DNA of 64,000 nucleotides from UBA1206 sp045600105. GTDB taxonomy: Bacteria > Bacillota > Clostridia > Oscillospirales > CAG-382. Below the pieces are notes generated by a model. It saw only the letters and a program-made list of their open reading frames with translations. It ran no database searches and was not told the origin of the DNA. The stretch's first letter is position 1; each line of letters begins with the position of its first letter. The stretch lies in the NCBI GenBank assembly GCA_045600105.1, contig JAZRXG010000042.1, forward strand, positions 1-64,000, read 5' to 3'. Below, piece after piece: positions 25,047 to 32,990 of this stretch. A program made the position numbers and the translations under genes.

Positions 25047-26612
25047 TTAGTCTTCCTGAAGCGATTTGAAGAGATCGAGAGTCTTGTTGAGGTCGCTTTC
25101 GAACGTGCCGAGCTTGCTCTGGAGGTGAGACTGGATCGACGTGCTGCCGGCGGAACGGAGCTGGTTGTAATACTGGATGCAGTCGCCCCAGTTGAAGATG
25201 ACGGAGATATCTACCAATCTGTTTCTGAATATGATATCGAGCATTTCGGGCGAGTCTTCGTCGTCAACGAGACGTTTGAGCTTGAGGGTGAGATCGTAGT
25301 AAAGCGCGGTCACGTTGTCGTAGTTGTAATGAGCCATCGCCTCGAGGCAGAAGGTGATCTGCGGGATCTCCGCTTCGTTGATGGAAATGGGAATTGCCAT
25401 GATGCCGAAGTGATAGGGGTTGACCATGGAAGCGTAATCTTCCTGACCCTCGGATACCATGGGCATGGGAACTATGCCGTAGCTGATATCGGCGTTTCTG
25501 AGTTTTTCGGAGTTGACGAGTCCGATATGTTCTGCATAGAAAAGTGCCTGATTCTGATAGAAATGGTCGGACACCTTATGGTTGTTGTCATAATCGTTCC
25601 AACGGAAATAGTCTTCGATGAAGCAGGTAACGCTCTTGTCGGCAACGACGTCGAACACCTTGAGGAAGTTGTTGACGTTCTGCTCGTTGAGCATTGCGAA
25701 CTGCGGGATATCGTTGTCGTCCTTGCTGATCTGAGCAAGTCCGCCGCCCATGATGAACATATAGGTGTCGAACGAAACACCGACAAGTCCCCAGAAGTCG
25801 TCGCCTTCGACGTTCATGATCCCGTCTCCGCCGGGATGAGCGACTTCCTTCATCATTGCGTACATTTTGTCGATGTTCCATTCGCCGCTCTTTACGAGGT
25901 CGAACGGGTTATCGAGGCTGTACTGTTTGACGAGGTCTTTGTTGAAATAGAGGCATCTGGTGTACTGGTCGTCGGTGTAAAGGATATCACCCGAGATCAT
26001 GTAAAGCGAATTCGCGATACTCATGTCTTTCTGAGTAACGGGATCCCACCATTCTTCGTCGAGTCTGAGATAGCTTTCTTCGCCGAGGCTGTAGAAATCG
26101 TAACAGAGACCTTCGGAGGTGAGAGGAGCGAGGAAGTTTGCGCCGCCGACGAGCACCTGATAGTCCGCGGTACCCGCTTCGTTATCGTTTCTGACCTTCT
26201 GAACGAAACGGTTGTAGCAGTCGTCGTCGCTGACGTTTTCGTTGATGATGGTGAAGCCGTATTCCTGCTGAAGCTTGTTGTTTCTTTCGGAAATGGCAAT
26301 GATGACGGCATCGGCTTTTTCTTCGTCGAATTCTTCGGTATAGCCGATGATCTGCTCGTCATCGTAAAGCTGACCGGGAGCAAGAATGAGGAACTTGATG
26401 GTGTAGCCGCTGATGTTGAGTCCGGTGGGATCAAGTCCTTCGATGAGGGCTGTCGACGTCTCTTCGGACGTTTCGGGCTTGGATTCGCTCGCGGAGGACG
26501 TTTCGGAGTTCGTCTTGCTTGTTTCGTTGCCGTTTTCTTCGCCGCACGCGGTGACGAGCAGAGCGAGCATCATGATGAAAACAAGCAGTCCGGCAAGTAG
26601 TTTCTTTGACAT
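25047..26612 (-). CDS. ABC-type solute-binding lipoprotein (copy 1)
   Basis: 521 residues. The ATG at 26612, after AAAGGAA, gives a lipoprotein signal MSKKLLAGLLVF... with lipobox VTAC and Cys23. An acidic Ser/Thr-rich linker (about 24-68) precedes a large solute-binding domain with segments WWDPVTQKDMS, YFNKDLVKQYSLDNPFDL, AHPGGDG and GVSFDTYMFIMGGG, typical of Clostridia family-1-like sugar-binding proteins. It should be anchored outside the membrane and deliver a ligand, probably a carbohydrate, to an ABC permease. No permease or ATPase of that type is adjacent. It is strongly similar to the gene at 27502-29058 throughout. It lies 34 bases downstream of a ThuA-like gene, so they are probably co-transcribed. 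Confidence 0.82.
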   Translation of the reverse strand: MSKKLLAGLLVFIMMLALLVTACGEENGNETSKTNSETSSASESKPETSEETSTALIEGLDPTGLNISGYTIKFLILAPGQLYDDEQIIGYTEEFDEEKADAVIIAISERNNKLQQEYGFTIINENVSDDDCYNRFVQKVRNDNEAGTADYQVLVGGANFLAPLTSEGLCYDFYSLGEESYLRLDEEWWDPVTQKDMSIANSLYMISGDILYTDDQYTRCLYFNKDLVKQYSLDNPFDLVKSGEWNIDKMYAMMKEVAHPGGDGIMNVEGDDFWGLVGVSFDTYMFIMGGGLAQISKDDNDIPQFAMLNEQNVNNFLKVFDVVADKSVTCFIEDYFRWNDYDNNHKVSDHFYQNQALFYAEHIGLVNSEKLRNADISYGIVPMPMVSEGQEDYASMVNPYHFGIMAIPISINEAEIPQITFCLEAMAHYNYDNVTALYYDLTLKLKRLVDDEDSPEMLDIIFRNRLVDISVIFNWGDCIQYYNQLRSAGSTSIQSHLQSKLGTFESDLNKTLDLFKSLQED

Positions 26613-26646
26613 GGCTGATTCCTTTCTGTGTGAAATTTTTATTTTA

Positions 26647-27378
26647 TCATTCAAATGATTTCTTGGTGAGCATCGGGCACTCGTCGACCATCTTGAAGCC
26701 GAATTCGTTGGGAGCCGCCCAATAAACGGCGTTCTTTATGATACGCTGAACGTATTCGTTGTAATACGACGGGCAGGTCTCGTGACCGGGCTGGAAATAG
26801 AACACCTTGCCGGCTCCTCTGAGGAAGCAGCATCCGGTACGCATGATATAGCCGTCTTCGTACCATCCGCCGAACACGAGTGCGTCGGGCTGAGGAATGT
26901 AGAAGGGTTCGCTGTAAAGCTCTTCTTCGTCAAGAACGAAATGGTCGGGGATGCCAGCGGCGATCGGATGGGTCGGAAGCATCGTCCACATGACTTCTTT
27001 CTGATTCCTGCCCCACGAAAGGTTGCCGGAGGTGCCGACGATGGTGTCGAACGGTTTGGATTTATGCGCGGAATGAAGCGCGATGAATCCCATTCCTTCG
27101 GAATAAACGCGTTTTCTGATCTTCGCGACAAGGGCGTCGTTCACTTCGTGGTGAGCCATGTGTCCCCACCAGATAAGGACGTCGGTCTTGTTCAGAAGCT
27201 CGTCGGGGAGTCCCTGCTCGGGATCGTCAAGGGCGGCAAGCGTGATATCAAGATCATCATTGACGCTGAGGAAATCCTTAATGAACGCGTGTATGCCGTT
27301 CGGATAAAGTTTTTTGACTTCTTCGTTTGTTTTTTCGTGTCTGAATTCGTTCCAGATAACTACGTTGAGCTTTTTCAT
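26647..27378 (-). CDS. ThuA-like protein (glutamine-amidotransferase-like fold)
   Basis: 243 residues. The ATG at 27378 is chosen because it directly follows GGAGGGG; upstream in-frame ATGs lack a site. MKKLNVVIWNEFRHEK, DVLIWWGHMAHHEV, GFIALHSAHKSKPF (the ThuA ALHS motif), GRNQKEVMWTMLPTHPIAAGI (broken for length) and VFYFQPGHETCPSYY match the trehalose-utilisation ThuA family. Family members act in disaccharide catabolism, possibly as keto-sugar modifying enzymes; biochemistry is poorly known. Cytoplasmic. Co-transcription with a solute-binding lipoprotein suggests a role in use of the same sugar. Confidence 0.85.
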   Translation of the reverse strand: MKKLNVVIWNEFRHEKTNEEVKKLYPNGIHAFIKDFLSVNDDLDITLAALDDPEQGLPDELLNKTDVLIWWGHMAHHEVNDALVAKIRKRVYSEGMGFIALHSAHKSKPFDTIVGTSGNLSWGRNQKEVMWTMLPTHPIAAGIPDHFVLDEEELYSEPFYIPQPDALVFGGWYEDGYIMRTGCCFLRGAGKVFYFQPGHETCPSYYNEYVQRIIKNAVYWAAPNEFGFKMVDECPMLTKKSFE

Positions 27379-27403
27379 AATTACCCCTCCTGCTGTTTTC
27401 ATT

Positions 27404-27432
27404 ATGATACCATTTTTTCTCATTTTTGTAAA
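27404..27432 (-). promoter_or_regulatory. Promoter of the thuA-like / lipoprotein-1 unit
   Basis: Minus strand TTTACA (plus 27427-27432), 17-base spacer and TATCAT (plus 27404-27409). The -35 lies in a 16-base block, plus 27424-27439, that is identical to plus 29105-29120 upstream of the second lipoprotein gene. Confidence 0.72.
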
Positions 27433-27460
27433 TAGTTTTCGTGAAAATAAAAGTCAAAAA

Positions 27461-27492
27461 AGCAAAGCAGACCCGAAACGTGTCGGGCCTGC
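27461..27492 (-). terminator. Terminator of solute-binding lipoprotein gene 2
   Basis: GCAGACCCGA (27467-27476) pairs with TCGGGCCTGC (27483-27492), with one wobble in the minus-strand RNA, followed on the minus strand by TTTGCTTTTTTGACTTTT. Near-copy of the terminator at 24995-25033. Confidence 0.85.
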
Positions 27493-27501
27493 CTGATAAA
27501 A

Positions 27502-29058
27502 TCAATGGTTCTTGAGTTCGTTATAGCTTTCGATGGTCGCTTCCATCGCGGCGTTGAACGCGTTCTCCTTGCTCTGGCAGAACGACACGACGCCCCTGTT
27601 CTTGTTGGAGCGGAGCTGGTTGTAATACTGGATGCAGTCAGCCCAGTTGAACATAACGGACATATCGACTATTCTGTTTCTGAATATGAGGTCGAGCATT
27701 TCGGGCGAATCCTCGTCGTCGATAAGGCGTTTGAGCTTGAGAGTAAGGTCGTAGTACACCGCGGTGACGTGCTCGTTGTCGTAACGTGCCATTGCCTCGA
27801 GGCAGAAGGTGATCTCGGGGATCTCTTCCGCGTTGATGGTGATGGGGATCGCGACGGTGCCGAAGCCGTACGGATTGACGGTGGACGCGTAGTTATCCTG
27901 CTCGACGTTCATCTTTGGCATCGGGAGGATACCGTAGTTTATATCGGCTTCTCTCATCTTTTCGGAATTGACTTTTCCGACGATCTCGGGATAGAAGAGC
28001 GCCTGTCCGTTATAGAAATGAGCGTATATCTCGCTGCATCTCGAGTCGTTCCAGCGGTAATAGTCGCCGGTGAAGCAGGTGGCTTCGCGGTCGCTGACAA
28101 TGTCGAACACCTTGAAGAAGTTGTTGACGTTCTGCTCGTCCATCATGGCAAAGCGCGGGACGTCGTTTTCGTCCTTGACGATCTGAGCGACGCCGCCGCC
28201 CATAATGAGCATATAGGTGTCGAACGAAACGCCGACCATGCCCCACGTATCGTCACCCGCGACATCCATCTTTCCGTCTCCGCCGGGATGTGCCACGGCT
28301 TTCATCATCGTGTACATCTCGTCGAGCGTCCATTTGCCTTCGGCCACGAGTTCGAACGGATTCGCGAGATTGTATTCCTTGATAAGGTCCTTGTTGAAGA
28401 ACAGACATCTCGTCTGGTTGTCGTCGGTGTAAAGGAGGTCGCCCGTTGCGAGATAGAGCGAGTTGACGATGGTCATATCCTTTTGGGTGACGGGATCCCA
28501 CCATACCTCGTCGAGGCTGAGACGCGAGTTTTCGAGATCGTAGAAATCGTAGAACATGCCTTCGGCGGAAAGCGGAGCAAGGTAATAAGCGCCGCCAACT
28601 ATCGCCTGATAATTGGCGATACCCGCCTCGTTATCGCTTCTTACGCGTATCGGGAAATCATCGGTCGAGGTAACGGATTCGGATTCGATCACAAAGCCGT
28701 ATTCCTGCGTCATTTTGTTGTTTCGCTCAACGATGGCGGCTATCACGTCGTCGGCTTTGTCCTCGCCGGTGCTTTCGGTGTAGCCGATGATCTGCTCGTC
28801 GTCATACTGGATATTCGAAGCGAGCACGAGGAACCTCATGGCGTAGCCGTCGAGGTCAAGTCCCGCGGGATCAAGTCCGTCGATAAAGAGCTTCGACACT
28901 TCCTCCGAGCTTTCTTCGGCAGCGGATTCGGCACTTGACGCGTCGCCGGCTTTGCTCTCTTCTTTGCTGACGTCGCTGCCGCTTTCGCTGCAGGATGCAA
29001 GCATCACGGAAAAAGCAAGCACCAGGATAAGTAAAAACGCGATCGTTTTTGTTCTCAT
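27502..29058 (-). CDS. ABC-type solute-binding lipoprotein (copy 2)
   Basis: 518 residues. Two ATGs are possible; 29058 is preferred because AAGGAG (plus 29067-29072) is 8 bases away, against 2 for 29064. Signal MRTKTIAFLLILVLAFSVML ends with lipobox LASC. After an acidic Ser/Glu linker, the domain repeats that of the 25047-26612 protein segment by segment (DDEQIIGYTE, WWDPVTQKDM, GVSFDTYMLIMGGG, QNVNNFFKVFD, DCIQYYNQLRS). Expected to be an extracytoplasmic receptor for an ABC importer, probably of a carbohydrate, but no permease gene is near. It has its own promoter and terminator. The pair arose by duplication, with the linker and N-terminus diverging most. Confidence 0.82.
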   Translation of the reverse strand: MRTKTIAFLLILVLAFSVMLASCSESGSDVSKEESKAGDASSAESAAEESSEEVSKLFIDGLDPAGLDLDGYAMRFLVLASNIQYDDEQIIGYTESTGEDKADDVIAAIVERNNKMTQEYGFVIESESVTSTDDFPIRVRSDNEAGIANYQAIVGGAYYLAPLSAEGMFYDFYDLENSRLSLDEVWWDPVTQKDMTIVNSLYLATGDLLYTDDNQTRCLFFNKDLIKEYNLANPFELVAEGKWTLDEMYTMMKAVAHPGGDGKMDVAGDDTWGMVGVSFDTYMLIMGGGVAQIVKDENDVPRFAMMDEQNVNNFFKVFDIVSDREATCFTGDYYRWNDSRCSEIYAHFYNGQALFYPEIVGKVNSEKMREADINYGILPMPKMNVEQDNYASTVNPYGFGTVAIPITINAEEIPEITFCLEAMARYDNEHVTAVYYDLTLKLKRLIDDEDSPEMLDLIFRNRIVDMSVMFNWADCIQYYNQLRSNKNRGVVSFCQSKENAFNAAMEATIESYNELKNH

Positions 29059-29084
29059 TTTCATTTCTCCTTTTCGTTTTTCTT

Positions 29085-29113
29085 ATTGTATCACCGAAAA
29101 CGCGTTTTGTAAA
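29085..29113 (-). promoter_or_regulatory. Promoter of solute-binding lipoprotein gene 2
   Basis: Minus strand TTTACA (plus 29108-29113), 17-base spacer and TACAAT (plus 29085-29090), 26 bases from the chosen ATG. The -35 sits in the 16-base block shared with the other copy's promoter. Confidence 0.75.
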
Positions 29114-29121
29114 TAGTTTTT

Positions 29122-29157
29122 TTAGGCAAAAAGCCGCTCCGCGTGAAGCGGAGCGGC
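29122..29157 (-). terminator. Terminator of the opp operon
   Basis: GCCGCTCCGC (29133-29142) pairs perfectly with GCGGAGCGGC (29148-29157), loop GTGAA, followed on the minus strand by TTTTTGCCTAAAAAAA. It ends transcription after oppA. Confidence 0.92.
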
Positions 29158-29180
29158 AATAACCTATTGTTTATAAGTTA

Positions 29181-30929
29181 TTATTTGTAGAATTCAGCCT
29201 TCTTGAAGGATACCCAGCCAAGGTTGGAGTAGAGGAAATCCTTAAGACCGGTATTTGCGAGGTACGGGTTGGTGTAGTAGTAAAGAGGAAGGATGGTGTA
29301 GGTATCGCGGACCCATTCTTCTGCTTCATACATAAGTTCAGCACGTTTTTCGGGATCGGCTTCGGTCTTGATCTTGCCGATGAGTTCATCGTAGCCTGCC
29401 CAGGTCTGTTTTCCGTCGGGTCCGTAGATGGCAGCGCTGCCCTTTTCACCGTCTTTGCCGAGGTGAGGATGGTTGTTGCCGGAACCGGAGAGAAGGATCT
29501 CGAGGAAGTTTACGGGGTCATCATAGTCGGCGATCCAGCCGAGACGGCACATAGTGAAGTCGCCTTCGGTAAGAGCGGTCTGGATAACGGACCAGGTACG
29601 GGTATCGATGGAAACTTCGATGCCGTATGCGGACCACTGGCTCTGGATAGCTTCGGCAATAGCGGTATTGCCGGAAGTCGGGTTGATGGAGTATTCGAAT
29701 TTGGGGATGTCGGTGAATTTGCCGGAAGCTTCGTCGTAGGTGTAGTATTTCTTGAGGATCTCTACAGCTTCGGCTCTGTTGGATTCGAGGTCGGCTTTGT
29801 CGACGCTCCACCATTTTTCAGCTTCTTCACGGAAGATCTTGCCATTTCCGTCGCCCATTCCTGCGGGAACGAAGCCGTAAGCGGGGGTCTGACCCGCGGC
29901 GGTGATGTTTTCAACGATGTAGTTACGGTCGATGAGGAGAGAGAGCGCGTATCTGATTTCAGCGTCCTGCGGTTCGGTGAAGGTCTTTCCTTCGGGAGCG
30001 AGAGATCTTTCAACGTTGAATTCAAGATAATAGGTTCCGATGTAGTCGCCGATGAAGAAGTCTTTGTTGAATCTGTTGGCGTCTGCTTTGAGAACGGGGA
30101 TCTGAGCTACGGGAACGGTGGTGGTGTACTGGATGGTACCGTTGGTGTAGTTGGCGAAGATAGCGTCGTCGTCGTCAGAGAGGAAGTATTTGAGGGTTTC
30201 GAGTTTTACGGAATCAGCATCCCAGTAGTTGGGGTTCTTTTCGAAAACGATGTCGGAGCCTACGGTCCAGGACTTCATTCTGAAAGGTCCGTTGCAGATG
30301 TAGGTCTCGGGTTTGGTTGCCCAAGCGTCGTTGCCTTCAACGATGTCTTTGCGAACGGGATAATAGGTCGGGAAAGCGAGGAGCTGATCGAAATAGCTGC
30401 AGTAAGCACCGGTAACGATGGTGATGGTCTTTGCAGCGTCGTCTGCAACTACGTTGAGGCTGCAGTCGTCTTCATAGGAGAAACCGTCGATGACGTCGAA
30501 CATATAGCAATAGTCAGCAGCGGTAGCGGGAGAAGCGGCTCTCTGCCAGGAATAAACGAAATCGGAAGCCTTGAGTTCAGCGCCGTCGGACCATTTGAGG
30601 CCGTCTTTAAGAGTAACGACGTACTGATACTTGCCGCCTTCGAGAGCGGTCGGTTTGACGATTTCCTTTGCGCATTCGGCAATGATAACGGGTTTGCCGT
30701 TTGCGTCTGCTTCGTAGCCGTAAAGGCCCGCGAAAGCGTTGGTGAGAACGATGGCGCCGTCAACGGAAGAGTTGAGAGCGGGATCAAGGGTCTCGGGGTC
30801 GGGTCCTACGCATACGGTGATAGCTTTTTCACCGGTATACTCGGTAGGTTTTTCTTCTTCAGTGGCACAGCTTGCAAGAGCAACGGTCACCATGAGAAGA
30901 GCAAGAACGAGCGCGAAAATTCTTTTCAT
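29181..30929 (-). CDS. oppA: Oligopeptide-binding lipoprotein OppA
   Basis: 582 residues; ATG at 30929 after GGAGG. Lipoprotein signal MKRIFALVLALLMVTVALAS with Cys21. The SBP family 5 domain is recognised by PETLDPALNSSVDGAIVLTN, LKDGLKWSDGAELKASDFVY, YICNGPFRMKSW, DAEIRYALSLLIDRNYI and GWIADYDDPVNFLEIL, with the DDP-N motif of peptide-binding OppA proteins. It captures oligopeptides outside the membrane for the OppBCDF transporter. It is the last gene of the operon, 56 bases after oppF; that gap contains a small AACGTA/TACGTT hairpin that might protect or separate the abundant oppA message. Length is normal. Confidence 0.93.
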   Translation of the reverse strand: MKRIFALVLALLMVTVALASCATEEEKPTEYTGEKAITVCVGPDPETLDPALNSSVDGAIVLTNAFAGLYGYEADANGKPVIIAECAKEIVKPTALEGGKYQYVVTLKDGLKWSDGAELKASDFVYSWQRAASPATAADYCYMFDVIDGFSYEDDCSLNVVADDAAKTITIVTGAYCSYFDQLLAFPTYYPVRKDIVEGNDAWATKPETYICNGPFRMKSWTVGSDIVFEKNPNYWDADSVKLETLKYFLSDDDDAIFANYTNGTIQYTTTVPVAQIPVLKADANRFNKDFFIGDYIGTYYLEFNVERSLAPEGKTFTEPQDAEIRYALSLLIDRNYIVENITAAGQTPAYGFVPAGMGDGNGKIFREEAEKWWSVDKADLESNRAEAVEILKKYYTYDEASGKFTDIPKFEYSINPTSGNTAIAEAIQSQWSAYGIEVSIDTRTWSVIQTALTEGDFTMCRLGWIADYDDPVNFLEILLSGSGNNHPHLGKDGEKGSAAIYGPDGKQTWAGYDELIGKIKTEADPEKRAELMYEAEEWVRDTYTILPLYYYTNPYLANTGLKDFLYSNLGWVSFKKAEFYK

Positions 30930-30985
30930 GTTGTTTCCTCCATATTTTTTATATTGAAACGTATTTTTTTACGTTACAACCTTGG

Positions 30986-31960
30986 TTATTTTTCGAAACA
31001 GGCGACTTTGTGTCCGGGAGAACGCTCGGTAAGCGACGGGCATTCGGCGGCGCACCTTTCGGTGGCGTGGGGACATCTCGTCCTGAACGGGCAGCCGCTC
31101 GGTACGTTGAGCGGGCTCGGCACATCGCCTTCGAGAACGATGCGCTGTCTCTTTCTTTCAAGCTCGGGGTCGGTGATGGGAACGGCTGAAAGAAGCGAGG
31201 TGGTATAGGGATGTATGGGGTTGCGGTTGAGCTCGTTCGCGGGAGCGATCTCGACTATCTTGCCGAGGTACATGACCGCGATATCGTCGGAAATGTGCTT
31301 GACGACCGAAAGGTCGTGAGCGATGAACAGATAGGTGAGTCCGCGTTCCTTCTGAAGGTCCTCGAACATATTGATCACCTGCGCCTGAATCGACACGTCG
31401 AGTGCCGATACCGGCTCGTCGCAGATTATCATTTCGGGGTTCATGGCAAGCGATCTCGCGATGCCTATCCTCTGGCGCTGACCGCCCGAGAATTCGTGGA
31501 CGTATCTCGTCGCGTGTTCGGACGAAAGTCCCACGGCGTCCATCAGTTCCTTTATCCTGCGAGCGCGTTCCTCTTTCGTGGCGCACATCTTATGCACGTC
31601 GAGGGGCTCGGCGATGATATCGGAGACCGTCATTCTGGGGTCAAGGGACGAATATGGGTCCTGAAAGACCATCTGCATTTTGCTTCTCAGTTCCTTGACG
31701 TCCTTGCGCGTCTTTATCTCTTTGCCGCGGTAGATGATGTCGCCGCCGGTCGGCTCGTACAGATACATGAGAGTACGTCCGACGGTGGTCTTGCCGCAGC
31801 CGGATTCGCCGACGAGTCCGAGCGTTTTGCCCGCCTCGATCGAAAAGCTGACGCCGTTGACCGCCTTGAGCTGTTTGGATTTGAAAAATCCGCTGTTGAT
31901 GGTAAAATACTTTTTAAGGTCTCTGACCTCAATAAGCGGTGTTTTGATTTCTTCACTCAT
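30986..31960 (-). CDS. oppF: Oligopeptide transport ATP-binding protein OppF
   Basis: 324 residues; ATG at 31960 after AAAGGAG. ABC ATPase with Walker A GESGCGKTTVGRT (about 51-63), Q-loop MVFQDPYSSLDPR, signature FSGGQRQRIGIARSL, Walker B MIICDEPVSALD and H-loop IAHDLSV. The C-terminal oligopeptide/dipeptide extension (VPSGCPFRTRCPHATERC) carries cysteines that hold an iron-sulfur cluster in some family members. It powers peptide import together with OppD. It overlaps oppD by eight bases. Confidence 0.96.
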   Translation of the reverse strand: MSEEIKTPLIEVRDLKKYFTINSGFFKSKQLKAVNGVSFSIEAGKTLGLVGESGCGKTTVGRTLMYLYEPTGGDIIYRGKEIKTRKDVKELRSKMQMVFQDPYSSLDPRMTVSDIIAEPLDVHKMCATKEERARRIKELMDAVGLSSEHATRYVHEFSGGQRQRIGIARSLAMNPEMIICDEPVSALDVSIQAQVINMFEDLQKERGLTYLFIAHDLSVVKHISDDIAVMYLGKIVEIAPANELNRNPIHPYTTSLLSAVPITDPELERKRQRIVLEGDVPSPLNVPSGCPFRTRCPHATERCAAECPSLTERSPGHKVACFEK

Positions 31961-32969
31961 TGTTGTCAGCTCCTTTCCCGCCGTTTGCTTCGGCTTCCGC
32001 CAGAGCCTTCACGTTCATCCAGCAGCTCGCGCTGTGGATGCCGCCGAATTCCATGCAGGGCGCTTTTTCGGCAAGGCATATCTTCATGCAGTTGGGGCAT
32101 CTCGGCGCGAACGCGCAGCCTGCCGGCATACTGAGAAGATCGACCGGTGTACCCGCGATGGGGATGAGCCTTGTCTTTTCGTCGGACGCGATATTGGGTA
32201 TCGACGTGAGCAGGCCCTTGGTGTATTCGTGACGCGGCGAATAGAATATGTCGTTGGCGCTTCCGCTTTCGACAATCTTGCCCGCGTACATTACGTTGAT
32301 CTTGTCGCACATTCCGGCGACCACGCCGAGGTCGTGCGTGATGAGGATTATCGCCATACCGAACTGTTTCTGAAGCGACTTCATAAGCTCGAGTATCTGC
32401 GCCTGGATGGTGACGTCGAGCGCCGTGGTAGGTTCGTCGGCAATGAGGATGTCGGGCTCGCAGACGAGCGCCATGGCGATCATCACGCGCTGACGCATAC
32501 CGCCGGAAAGCTCATAGGGATACTGCTTCATACGCTTTTCGGGGTCGTTGATGCCGCAGAGCGTCATCATTTCGACCGCTCTGTCGTAAGCCTGCTTCTT
32601 ATCTCTGTCGGTATGGAGTCTTATGGCTTCGATAAGCTGGTTGCCGACCGTATAGACGGGGTTAAGGCTCGTCATCGGGTCCTGAAAAATTATGCTGATC
32701 TTGTTTCCGCGAATGGAGTGTATGACTTTTTCGTCACAGCCGACGAGCTCCTCGCCGTCGACCTTTACGCTGCCGCCGACTATCTTGCCGGGGCTCGTGA
32801 GGATCTGAAGGATGGAGTAGGCGGTGACGCTCTTTCCCGATCCGGATTCGCCGACGATGCCGAGCACTTCGCCCTTGTCAAGGTCGAACGAAACGTCGTC
32901 GACAGCCTTGACCTCGCCGGAATGGGTAAAGAAGGACGTTCTTAAATTTCTGACTTCCAAATAACTCAT
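31953..32969 (-). CDS. oppD: Oligopeptide transport ATP-binding protein OppD
   Basis: 338 residues. ABC ATPase with Walker A GESGSGKSVTAYS (about 40-52), IIFQDPMTSLNPVYTVG, signature LSGGMRQRVMIAMAL, Walker B ILIADEPTTALDVT and ITHDLGVVAGM. The C-terminal domain has CAFAPRCPNCMKICLAEKAP, the conserved cysteine cluster of Opp/Dpp ATPases. Start ATG at 32969 with an AGGCAGG-like site; the oppC stop is 21 bases upstream. Cytoplasmic, membrane-associated. Confidence 0.96.
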   Translation of the reverse strand: MSYLEVRNLRTSFFTHSGEVKAVDDVSFDLDKGEVLGIVGESGSGKSVTAYSILQILTSPGKIVGGSVKVDGEELVGCDEKVIHSIRGNKISIIFQDPMTSLNPVYTVGNQLIEAIRLHTDRDKKQAYDRAVEMMTLCGINDPEKRMKQYPYELSGGMRQRVMIAMALVCEPDILIADEPTTALDVTIQAQILELMKSLQKQFGMAIILITHDLGVVAGMCDKINVMYAGKIVESGSANDIFYSPRHEYTKGLLTSIPNIASDEKTRLIPIAGTPVDLLSMPAGCAFAPRCPNCMKICLAEKAPCMEFGGIHSASCWMNVKALAEAEANGGKGADNNE

Positions 32970-32990
32970 TTTTTCTACCTGCCTTTCCGC

